From assembly GCF_009911695.1 (NCBI RefSeq), contig NZ_QWKK01000009.1, forward strand, positions 1-51,298: a DNA stretch of 51,298 bases, given 5' to 3'. The translations under genes were made by a program, and so were the position numbers. Of this stretch, positions 24,499 to 32,046 are shown one piece after another (position 1 is the first letter of the stretch; each line of letters opens with the position of its first letter). The notes beneath the pieces are model-generated. The model was not told the DNA's origin and ran no database searches. It saw only the letters and a program-made list of their open reading frames with translations. This DNA is from Enterorhabdus sp. P55 (lineage in GTDB: Bacteria > Actinomycetota > Coriobacteriia > Coriobacteriales > Eggerthellaceae).

Positions 24499-25656
24499 CT
24501 AGCCCAGGTAGTAGAAGTCGTCGTCGGGAAGCTGGCCGCCGATGGCCTGGGGCGCCCGCTCCTCCAGCATGGCCAGGTAGCCGGCGAGGGCATCCTGCAT
24601 CTCGGCGCCGGTCAGGCAGACGATGCTGCACTGGGGGATGGCACGCTCCGCCACGGCCGCGCTGCCGACGATGCCCAGGTCGACCACGGTCGGCGCCACG
24701 GCGGCAGGGTCGTTCACGGCGGTGGCGGCGGAGGCGCGGTGGGCTTCCACGAAGGCGGCGACGGCCTGGGGGTGTTCGTCGATCACCGCGGCGCGGGCCA
24801 CGGTGACGCCGGTGACCAGGCGTCCGAAGACGCGCGCCGACTGGTCGCTGCGCGCTGCCAGCAGGTCCCACTCCTCGGTGAGGTCGAGCACCGTGCGCAG
24901 CGTCTCGTTCTGCGCGAGGGCGGCCGTGGCGTAGGGCTGCGGCACGATGCCCACGGCGCTCGGGTCGGCGGCGAGGAGCGCCACCACCTCGGCCGGCTCG
25001 GAGCGGTATTCCAAGGTGAGGGCGTCGAGCGGCACGCCCGCGGCGTCGAGCAGGCACTCGAGCGTGTACTGCGGCACGGTGCCCTTGCCGGTCAGGTAGA
25101 CGGTGCGGCCGGCCAGGTCGGCCATCGACCGCACGGATTCGTCGCCGGACAGGCCGTAGAGGACGCCGAGCGTGTTCACGTCGATGACGCGGATACCGCC
25201 GTCCGTACGCTGGTAGAGGGTGGCCGCCAGGTTGGCGGGGATGAGGGCGATGTCCACATCCCCGCTGGCCAGGGCGGGAACTATCTCATCGGCGGTGCCG
25301 GCGATGGTGAAGGCATAGGCCGGCGACTCACCGGAGGCTGCGGCGTCGCCCATCGCAGCGGGCGCTGTATCGCCCTGGCTGGGGTCCGGCGCGGCAGGGT
25401 CGTCGTCAGCGGAAAGCCTGTCGCTTTCAGCGATGAGCGACGCCAGGCCGATGGAGGTGGGGCCCTTGAGCGAGGCCACGCGCAGCGTCACGGGTTCCTC
25501 GGCCGGTGCGCCGCCGGGCGCCGGGTTGTCGGTCGAGGGGGAGGGCGCAGGGCTTGCGCATCCCGCGATGGTGAAGACGGCGAGCGCCGTCAGCGCGGCG
25601 AGGAGGAGGGCGGCGATTCGGCGCCTCGAAGGCGTGCGCGGCGTGGCGAGGGTCAT
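24499..25656 (-). CDS. ABC transporter substrate-binding lipoprotein (NitT/TauT type)
   Basis: A 385-residue lipoprotein: basic n-region, hydrophobic helix and lipobox TIAGC with C33 as the lipidated residue. The mature part has the SsuA/NMT1-like arrangement: TLRVASLKGPTSIGLASLI, SGDVDIALIPANLAATLYQR, SMADLAGRTVYLTGKGTVPQ and VVALLAADPSAVGIVPQPYA. Residues about 80-112 are an Asp/Ala/Pro-rich insert. The ligand could be a sulfonate, a nitrogen compound or a thiamine precursor; nothing here decides. It heads the operon with the fused permease-ATPase. Confidence 0.9.
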   Translation of the reverse strand: MTLATPRTPSRRRIAALLLAALTALAVFTIAGCASPAPSPSTDNPAPGGAPAEEPVTLRVASLKGPTSIGLASLIAESDRLSADDDPAAPDPSQGDTAPAAMGDAAASGESPAYAFTIAGTADEIVPALASGDVDIALIPANLAATLYQRTDGGIRVIDVNTLGVLYGLSGDESVRSMADLAGRTVYLTGKGTVPQYTLECLLDAAGVPLDALTLEYRSEPAEVVALLAADPSAVGIVPQPYATAALAQNETLRTVLDLTEEWDLLAARSDQSARVFGRLVTGVTVARAAVIDEHPQAVAAFVEAHRASAATAVNDPAAVAPTVVDLGIVGSAAVAERAIPQCSIVCLTGAEMQDALAGYLAMLEERAPQAIGGQLPDDDFYYLG

Positions 25657-25824
25657 GCGGTTCCTTTCCGTGCGTCGGTATGGCCGAGCATTCTAGCACG
25701 GTGTCTTCCGATGCCTGTGCGCCGCAGGCCGAAGCGCCCGCCACCGGCGTCAGGGGGAGCGGGCGGTAATGATAAGGTTGCGCGTATCAGTCTTCGCACC
25801 CCCCGAGGAGTAGGAGGAAGCGAC

Positions 25825-27675
25825 ATGCCCCTGATGGAGATCGAGAGGCCGACGGCTGCCCAGGCGGCGATGGCCGACGTGCGAGAGGAGCTGGCCCGCC
25901 GCGCGCGTTCCGGATCGGCAGGGGCGTGCCCCGTGGAGCTGGCCGGCGCGCTCGTGGGCCTGTGCGCCGCGCAGTCCTGCGGCAAGTGCGTGCCGTGTCG
26001 CGTGGGCCTGGCCCAGATGGCCGCGCTCATCGGCCGTATCCTCGACGGCGGCGCCGATGCGGCCGACCTGCGCACCTTGGAGCGCACGGCCCGCGCGGCC
26101 TATGAGAGCGCCGACTGCGCCATCGGCTACGAGGCGGGCGCCGCGGTGCTGCGGGCCCTGGACGGCCATGCGGCTGACTTCGCCTCCCATGTGGGGTGCG
26201 GGCGCTGCGCCGCCGGCCCGCGTGAGGCGGTGCCCTGCCGCTCCGGCTGCCCGGCGCACGTGGACATCCCCGGCTACGTGGCCCTCGTGCATGCCGACCG
26301 CCCGGCCGACGCCGTGCGCCTCATCCGCAAGGACAATCCCTTCCCGCTGGCCTGCGCGCTCATCTGCGAGCACCCCTGCGAGGTGCCGTGCCGTCGCGGC
26401 GTGGTGGACGCGCCGGTGGGTATTCGCGGCCTCAAGCGCTACGCGGTCGAGCGTGCCCCCGAGGCCTTCGACCCCGCCAGCCCCGCCGCCGCGCCCTTCC
26501 GCCATCCGGCCACGGGTCGGCGCGTGGCGGTGGTGGGCGGCGGGCCTGCGGGTCTCACCGCCGCCTACTACTTGGCGCTCATGGGACACGCGCCCGTCGT
26601 CTTCGAGCAACGCGACCGCCTGGGCGGCATGATGCGCTACGGCATCCCCGCCTACCGGTTCCCGCGCGAGGAGCTCGATCGCGAGCTGGATTGGCTGCTG
26701 GCCCAGGGGATCGAGGCGCGCACGGGCGTGTCGGTGCCCGGCGACGTGACGTTGACGGCCCTGCGCGAGGAGTTCGACGCCGTGTACCTGGCTGTCGGCG
26801 CCCACGCGGAGAAGCGCCTGGGCGTTCCGGGCGAGGACGCAGAGGGCGTGCTCTCCGCCGTGCAGATGCTGCGCGCTATCGGCGACGGGCTCCAGCCGGA
26901 CTTCTCCGGCGAGCGCGTGGCCGTGGTGGGCGGCGGCAACGTGGCCATGGACGTGGCGCGCTCGGCGGTGCGCCTGGGCGCGGCCAGCGTAACCGTGGTC
27001 TACCGGCGCCGCGCGGAGGACATGACCGCCCAGCGCGAGGAGGTGGAGGGCGCCATCGCGGAAGGCTGCGACATCCTGGCGCTGCACGCCCCCCTGCGTG
27101 TGGTGGCAGAGGGTGGGCGCGTGACGGGGCTGGAGGTTCAGCCCCAGGTCATCGGCGCCTACGACCGCGGCCGTCCGAAGCCGCGCGCCGCCGATGCGCC
27201 GCCGATGACGCTGCCCTGCGACCGCGTGCTCGTGGCTATCGGCCAGGGCGTGGACTCAGACGGCCTGGTCGATGACGGCGTCCCTGTGGAGTGGGGCCGG
27301 GTAGTGGCCGGTTCGTTCGGCCAGGTGGAGGGGCTGCCCGGCGTGTTCGCCGGCGGCGACTGCGAGACGGACCCCGCTACGGTCATCCGCGCCATCGCGG
27401 CTGGCAAGGCGGCGGCGCGCAACATCGACGCCCACCTGGGCTTCAGCCACGACATCCGCTTCGACGGCGACATTCCCGCCCCGGCGGGCGGAGGATGCGG
27501 GCCCTGCGGGCGCGCGGACGCGCCGGAGCGCCCTGCGGCCGAGCGCCGAGGCGACTTCGCCCCGGTGGAGGGCTGCCTGACTGACGAGGAGGCCGCCCAG
27601 GAGTCCGGCCGGTGCCTGCGCTGCGACCGCTTCGGGCTGGGCGCGCTGCGCGGAGGAAGGAGCCTGTCATGGTAA
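25825..27675 (+). CDS. NuoF-type Fe-S / GltD-like NAD(P)-FAD oxidoreductase
   Basis: A 616-residue flavoprotein probably passing electrons between NAD(P)H and the hydrogenase encoded next. N-terminal residues 45-110 carry the [4Fe-4S] motif of NuoF/HydB (SCGKCVPCRVG and a later Cys). They lack the FMN/NADH domain that normally precedes it. Next comes a GltD-like ferredoxin domain (CRSGCPAHVDIPGYV, CEHPCEVPCRRG) and two dinucleotide-binding folds (VAVVGGGPAGLTAAY for FAD, VAVVGGGNVAMDVAR for NAD(P)H), then GVFAGGDCETDPATVI. The C-terminus adds more cysteines (CGPCG, CLRCDRF). I start at the ATG at 25825, after GTAGGAGGAAGCGAC. The stop overlaps the hydrogenase start by 7 nt. Confidence 0.9.
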   Translation: MPLMEIERPTAAQAAMADVREELARRARSGSAGACPVELAGALVGLCAAQSCGKCVPCRVGLAQMAALIGRILDGGADAADLRTLERTARAAYESADCAIGYEAGAAVLRALDGHAADFASHVGCGRCAAGPREAVPCRSGCPAHVDIPGYVALVHADRPADAVRLIRKDNPFPLACALICEHPCEVPCRRGVVDAPVGIRGLKRYAVERAPEAFDPASPAAAPFRHPATGRRVAVVGGGPAGLTAAYYLALMGHAPVVFEQRDRLGGMMRYGIPAYRFPREELDRELDWLLAQGIEARTGVSVPGDVTLTALREEFDAVYLAVGAHAEKRLGVPGEDAEGVLSAVQMLRAIGDGLQPDFSGERVAVVGGGNVAMDVARSAVRLGAASVTVVYRRRAEDMTAQREEVEGAIAEGCDILALHAPLRVVAEGGRVTGLEVQPQVIGAYDRGRPKPRAADAPPMTLPCDRVLVAIGQGVDSDGLVDDGVPVEWGRVVAGSFGQVEGLPGVFAGGDCETDPATVIRAIAAGKAAARNIDAHLGFSHDIRFDGDIPAPAGGGCGPCGRADAPERPAAERRGDFAPVEGCLTDEEAAQESGRCLRCDRFGLGALRGGRSLSW

Positions 27676-29468
27676 GGGCCATCATCAACGGAGCGCCCGT
27701 CGAGGCGCCGGAGGGCGCGACCATCCTCGCGGCTGCCCGCGCGGCGGGATTCCGCATTCCTACGCTGTGCACGATGGAGGGGCTCTCCGACATCGGTGCA
27801 TGCCGCGTGTGCGTGGTGGAGGTGGAGGGCCGCGAGAGGCTGGCCGCCGCCTGCAACACGCTGCTCGAGGAGGGAATGGCGGTGCACACCGACACGCCGC
27901 GCGTGCTCGAGGCGCGTCGCGTGAACGTGGAGCTGCTGCTCTCCCAGCATGATGCGCGCTGCGCTCTGTGCGTGCGCAGCGGCAACTGCGTGCTCCAGTC
28001 GCTCGCGCGCGATCTCAACGTGATGGACGTCCCCTACGAGACCGCCATCACCCGCGATGCGTGGGATGCCAGCTTCCCGTTCATTCGCGATAGCGCGAAG
28101 TGCGTGCGCTGCCTGCGCTGCGTGCAGGTATGTGCGAAGGTGCAGGGCTGCGACGTGTGGGACGTGCGCAACCGCGCCACGCGCCTTGACGTGGCCGTGC
28201 GCGACGGCCTGCCCATCGACCAGGCCGGCTGCGTGCTCTGCGGCCAGTGCGTCACCCACTGCCCGACCGGCGCTCTGCGCGAGCGAGACGATACGGCGGC
28301 GGTGCTGGCCGCCCTCGCCGACCCGAACGTGGTCACTGCGGTGCAGGTGGCGCCGGCCGTGCGTACCGCCTGGGGTGATGACCTGGGAATTTCGCGTGAG
28401 GAAGCTACGGAGGGCCGCCTGGTGGCCGCCCTGCGCGCCCTCGGTTTCGACTACGTGTTCGACACCGACTTCGCCGCCGACCTCACCATCATGGAGGAGG
28501 GGTCGGAATTCCTGGAGCGCTTGGCGCACGCCGGGGCGGCGGGCGCCGCGGAGGGCGGTGCCTGCGGTGCTGCCGGGGCGGCGGGCGTCGCGGGGGCCGG
28601 CCCTGGCGCCGTGCCCGCGCTGCCGATGTTCACCTCGTGCTGCCCCGGCTGGGTGCGCTACCTGAAGGCGCATCGCCCGCAGTGGCTGGGGAACCTGTCC
28701 TCGGCCAAGTCGCCGCAGCAGATGTTCGGCGCCACGCTCAAGGAGTACGTGGGCCCGAAGCTCGGCATGGACGCCGACGGCCGGCGCGTCTTCTGCGCGT
28801 CGATGATGCCCTGCGTGGCCAAGAAGTACGAGGCTGCGGTGGGGGAGATGGCGCGCGGCGACCAGCCGGACGTGGACGCCGTGCTCACCGTGCGCGAGCT
28901 GGCGCGCCTCATGCGCGTCAAGCAGCTGAGCCCGGCTGCGCTGGGCGAGTCGGCCTTCGACGACCCCATGGGCGAGGGCACGGGGGCGGCGGTCATCTTC
29001 GGCGCCACCGGCGGCGTGATGGAGGCGGCCCTGCGCAGCGCCTACGCCCTGGCGGTGGGAAAGAACCCCGACCCGGACGCCTTCAGCGAGGTGCGCGGCC
29101 TGGACGGCTGGCGCGAGAAGACCTTCGACCTGGACGGCACGCCGGTGCGCGTGGCCGTGGCGAGCGGCCTGGCGAACGCTGCCCGGCTGCTGGACGCCCT
29201 GGAGGCGGGCGAGGCGGCGTACGACTTCGTGGAGGTCATGGCCTGCCCCGGCGGCTGCGCGGGTGGCGGCGGGCAGCCTATCCGCGAAGGACGCGAGCTG
29301 GCCGGTGAGCGCGGCCAGGTGCTCTACGGCCTGGACCGTCAGCGCCCCACGCGCTTCAGCCACGAGAATCCCCAGGTGGCAGCTGCCTACGATGAGTTCC
29401 TGGGAGCCCCTCTCTCCGAGAGGGCCCACCACCTCCTCCACACCTGCCAGGCCGACTGGAGCCTCTAA
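27669..29468 (+). CDS. hydA: [FeFe] hydrogenase
   Basis: A 599-residue monomer-type catalytic subunit, with no signal peptide, so cytoplasmic. In order: a [2Fe-2S] domain (CTMEGLSDIGACRVCVVEVEG), the His-Cys3 cluster (HDARCALCVRSGNC), two [4Fe-4S] clusters (CVRCLRCVQVC, CVLCGQCVTHCPTGAL) and the H-cluster domain. The H-cluster motifs are L1 FTSCCPGW, L2 MPCVAKKYEA and L3 EVMACPGGCAGGGGQP. L1 has Gly where many have Ala. A Gly/Ala-rich insert (about 283-318) precedes L1 and looks disordered. The gene overlaps the flavoprotein by 7 nt, so the two probably form an NAD(P)-linked hydrogenase. The maturases HydEFG are not in the window. Confidence 0.95.
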   Translation: MVRAIINGAPVEAPEGATILAAARAAGFRIPTLCTMEGLSDIGACRVCVVEVEGRERLAAACNTLLEEGMAVHTDTPRVLEARRVNVELLLSQHDARCALCVRSGNCVLQSLARDLNVMDVPYETAITRDAWDASFPFIRDSAKCVRCLRCVQVCAKVQGCDVWDVRNRATRLDVAVRDGLPIDQAGCVLCGQCVTHCPTGALRERDDTAAVLAALADPNVVTAVQVAPAVRTAWGDDLGISREEATEGRLVAALRALGFDYVFDTDFAADLTIMEEGSEFLERLAHAGAAGAAEGGACGAAGAAGVAGAGPGAVPALPMFTSCCPGWVRYLKAHRPQWLGNLSSAKSPQQMFGATLKEYVGPKLGMDADGRRVFCASMMPCVAKKYEAAVGEMARGDQPDVDAVLTVRELARLMRVKQLSPAALGESAFDDPMGEGTGAAVIFGATGGVMEAALRSAYALAVGKNPDPDAFSEVRGLDGWREKTFDLDGTPVRVAVASGLANAARLLDALEAGEAAYDFVEVMACPGGCAGGGGQPIREGRELAGERGQVLYGLDRQRPTRFSHENPQVAAAYDEFLGAPLSERAHHLLHTCQADWSL

Positions 29469-29470
29469 CT

Positions 29471-29502
29471 AGTAGGGGGTGCCTTTGCGGGCACCCCCTA
29501 CT
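29471..29502 (+). terminator. Terminator after hydA
   Basis: Perfect 13-bp stem AGTAGGGGGTGCC / GGCACCCCCTACT around a 6-nt loop, 2 nt after the stop codon. Confidence 0.88.
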
Positions 29503-29614
29503 TCGCGTGCAGCGGCTTGCCTTTCCTGCGCGCGCTTTCTCCGGAGGCGCGCCCGAGGCTTCTCGCGTCCCGCTCGCCTTCCCTGATCCCCCCGGGGGCT
29601 CTCCGAGTGCGAGC

Positions 29615-30387
29615 CTACTTCTCCTTCGGCTTGCTCAGCGTGACGGCCTTGGTGGGGCAGTGCTCTGTGCAGTCGAGGCAGCCGGTGCAGTCCTCCAGGT
29701 CACGCGGGGTGGCGGTGGCGACGCAGAGGTCCTCCGGGCAGACGGTGGCGCACGTGCGGCAGCCCTCGCCGTAGAGGCACTTCCCCGCGCGGGCGCGCGG
29801 CCGCGGCAGGAACGGGAGCCGCACGTGCAGCTTGGCCATGACCCTGAAGAAGAAGCCAAGCGGGCAGATGGCCGCGCACCAACGCCGCAGCAGGAACACC
29901 TCGGCCAGCAGCATGGCGGGGAACGCGATGAGCTCCCAGCCCGGCTGCCAGGTGACGAACATGCGGCTCGCCGCGAACAGCGTTCCGAACGCCAGCCCGA
30001 TGGGGCAGAACAGGCAGAACGCGGGGAAGTGGACCACCAGCGATACCGCCAGCAGCACGGCCAGCACCAGGCCCTGCGCCGCCAGGCTGCTGCGACCGCG
30101 CGCGGCGTTGGGGTCAGCGCCGGCACGGCGTCGACGGTCGCTGCGGGTGCCATGGGTGCCGCGTCGGCGGGCGCGGTGGTGGCGGAGGTTGCGGGTGCGT
30201 CGGCGGTCGCCGTGGGCGTGGTGTCGAGTGCGGCGCCCACGACGCCTGCCGCCACGGTTCCCGACGCCGCGCTGCTCCCGTTCTCCAGAACCGCCGCGGC
30301 GTTCGGGCGCGTGACCTGCGCGTCGTTGGCCTTTCCTGTGCCCTCCGCCCCTTGGGGGGCGGCGTTGTCCTTATCCATCCCCTTCAT
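29615..30387 (-). pseudogene. NapH-like membrane 4Fe-4S protein, frameshifted
   Basis: The C-terminal part (29615 to about 30115) encodes two membrane helices (SLAAQGLVLAVLLAVSLVVH and LIAFPAMLLAEVFL), the CxxxCP motifs CLFCPIG and CAAICPLG, and a di-cluster ferredoxin (CATVCPEDLC, CTGCLDCTEHCP). This is a NapH/YccM-type electron carrier. Its frame has no good start. The only ribosome binding site (GGGGGAAAGAG before the ATG at 30387) begins an Ala/Thr-rich stretch in another frame, running to about 30100. Adding one base near the CCCC at 30111-30114 would join them. This may be a real frameshift, a programmed slip or a sequence error. If intact, it would relay electrons at the membrane. Confidence 0.6.
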
Positions 30388-30457
30388 CTCTTTCCCCCTT
30401 GGTTCTCGTGCTCGGACCCCTTCGCGGACACGCAGAGCCAGGCGCTCCTGCGAAGGG

Positions 30458-30482
30458 CGCCCGGCCTTGCGGAGGCCGGGCG
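30458..30482 (-). terminator. Hairpin between torD-like and NapH-like genes
   Basis: CGCCCGGCC / GGCCGGGCG stem with a 7-nt loop, just 8 nt after the TorD-like stop codon. No T-run follows, so termination would be partial. Confidence 0.5.
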
Positions 30483-30490
30483 GCGCCTCG

Positions 30491-31243
30491 TCAGTCCAGC
30501 ATGTCGTTCAGCAGCAGCGCGTCCTCGCGGACGAAGGCCGCAGTGAAGCGGGCGAGCGACGGGTAGAAGCCGTCCGCGCCGTCGGCCGATGCCGCAGCAT
30601 CGAGGTCGATGCAGAAGCGATCGACCCAGCTCAGCAGGTGGCTCTGAGCGAATGCCAGCGACTGGCGCACCGTCTGGTCGGCCGCTTCGTCGCCGGAGGC
30701 GTCACCTGTCGTGAGGAAGGACTCGGCTCGGTCGGCTAGCGTGGCCATGAAGGCTAGTTCCACGGCCAGGTGGTCCTCCGGCTCGGTGAAGGAGGCGTCC
30801 TTGGCCAGGTGCTGCTCGCGGTAGGCGCGCACCACCTGGGCGTAGGCGTCCTGCATCATGATGCCGCGGTCGCTCGTGTACACCGACTCGTAGGGGAAGG
30901 CGTGGCGCGCGGTCAGCGGGCCCATGCCGAAGAACACCCGGTCAAAGGTGACGGCAAGCTGCTCAAGGGCGGCCTCGTCGGTGTCAGCGAGCGCCGTGCG
31001 CATGGTATCCAGCGCCTCGACGAGGGTCGGGTCATCGCTCGCGAAGGCGAACTCGCTGGTCAGATCGCGGGCCAGGGCGTTGTCTACCTCGCTGCGGTAG
31101 CAACGTGAGGGCAAGCGGTAGACGTTGGCGCGGCTGGTCATGAGCGCAGCCAGCGCCGCGCGGGCCTGCGGGTCGAGCGCCGGTGCCGTGGGCTCGGCGC
31201 CGGCTGCGGTCGCCGGCGCGGTCGCGGAGGTGTTCTCGGGCAT
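30491..31243 (-). CDS. TorD/DmsD-family redox enzyme maturation chaperone
   Basis: A 250-residue chaperone that should bind the Tat signal or apo form of a molybdoenzyme before cofactor loading and export. Family features are all-helical composition, FDRVFFGMGPLTARHAFPYESVYTS, and the hallmark EPEDHLAVELAFMATLADRAE. Residues 1-25 are an Ala/Thr-rich leader. GGAAGGAG precedes the ATG. The best client in the window is the Tat-dependent molybdoenzyme at 36297-38945, about 5 kb away. Confidence 0.9.
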   Translation of the reverse strand: MPENTSATAPATAAGAEPTAPALDPQARAALAALMTSRANVYRLPSRCYRSEVDNALARDLTSEFAFASDDPTLVEALDTMRTALADTDEAALEQLAVTFDRVFFGMGPLTARHAFPYESVYTSDRGIMMQDAYAQVVRAYREQHLAKDASFTEPEDHLAVELAFMATLADRAESFLTTGDASGDEAADQTVRQSLAFAQSHLLSWVDRFCIDLDAAASADGADGFYPSLARFTAAFVREDALLLNDMLD

Positions 31244-31308
31244 GGGTGACTCCTTCCATCGGACGGTTTTCGGCGCCCTTCCGCGGCTTGGCGCAGCAGG
31301 AAGGGCCG

Positions 31309-31465
31309 TTTCTGGTCATTTCGTTCGAAATTCCGAGAGGGAGCGGGCTTTGCCGGCGTCTTTTTTGATGGTTGCGACTGGTCGTTTTTTCCGACCTGGG
31401 CAAACGTTGTCAAGCAAGGTGTTGGAGGGTTGCCATGCCTCGGAATTTCGAACGAAATGGCCAAA
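31309..31465 (-). repeat. Inverted-repeat element 4
   Basis: Arms 31309-31337 (starts TTTCTGGTCATTT, ends TTCGAAATTCCGAG) and 31439-31465. The core lies on the minus strand (CGTTTGCCCAGGTCGG, plus 31391-31406), 59 nt from the right end. Compared with element 3 the central GC is CG, compensated in both arms, and a T opposite G makes a wobble. It lies upstream of the TorD-like gene. Confidence 0.88.
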
Positions 31466-31725
31466 TTTCGGCGAAGAACGTGCATTCGGCTGCACCTTCC
31501 GCAGTCGGGAGGTGGCGCGCCATCGGGGGGGGGCGTCGGGGTGCCCGCCAGGGGAGGGCTCGCCAGGAACAGTACGCTTCGGCCGGGGTTCCTGCCAGGG
31601 GGGGGGCTCGCCAGGGGGTCTCCCACCAAGGGGCGCTCGGCGTGAGGCGGCAGGGCGGGGGCGACTCGACGCGCCCGGCTTGGCGCGCAAGCCCCCGGCG
31701 CGGGAGCTCGCTCGGGGGGGGGTGA
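31466..31725. other. Non-coding stretch with three 9-G tracts
   Basis: No gene seen. Three runs of exactly nine G occur at 31525-31533, 31598-31606 and 31714-31722. GGGCTCGCCAGG occurs twice (31556-31567 and 31604-31615). Such tracts are prone to slippage and may form G-quadruplexes. Confidence 0.5.
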
Positions 31726-31730
31726 AAACG

Positions 31731-31772
31731 GGAGAAGCCGGAATCTCTAGGGGGTGAGATCCCGGCTTCTCC
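31731..31772 (-). terminator. Hairpin of a possible short minus-strand RNA
   Basis: A 17-bp stem (GGAGAAGCCGGAATCTC with GAGATCCCGGCTTCTCC) with one mismatch, which becomes a G-U pair in a minus-strand transcript. On that strand it is followed by CGTTTTC. It lies about 20 nt past the -10 of the minus promoter at 31793-31820. Confidence 0.55.
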
Positions 31773-31792
31773 TGTGCTTCAGACCAATACCT

Positions 31793-31820
31793 ATATTAGA
31801 CTATATCTAACAAAAGTCAA
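31793..31820 (-). promoter_or_regulatory. Minus-strand promoter with an overlapping operator
   Basis: Read on the minus strand: TTGACT, 16-bp spacer, TAATAT. The inverted repeat TTAGA-N5-TCTAA (31796-31810) covers the spacer and the -10, a natural repressor position. No coding frame with a start follows until the TorD-like gene at 31243, so this may drive a small RNA or a long attenuated leader. Confidence 0.5.
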
Positions 31821-32046
31821 CAGAAACGCGAAGCCTGTCCGCAAAATGCTGGCGCCGGTCGCGTCGTGCCGGTCACGCAACACAGCCTTCCCTGCCTAGA
31901 AAACTCCTGGAAACATTCGGCCTTTAGCTTGATAGACGGCAGTTGAGAGGGAGGCTCTCGATCTCGCGTGGTATCTTTTCCAGATACGCGTCCGCGGCGA
32001 GCAGGGAGCCGACCGGGACACGGAGACAAGTGAGGAGCGTACCCCG

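Noticed and set aside
23047-25824. A very long plus-strand open frame continuous with the flavoprotein gene (1542 codons in all)
   Set aside because: The part before 25825 is antisense to the ABC importer and lipoprotein, has no family match, and the ribosome binding site is at 25825. It is a product of high GC content.
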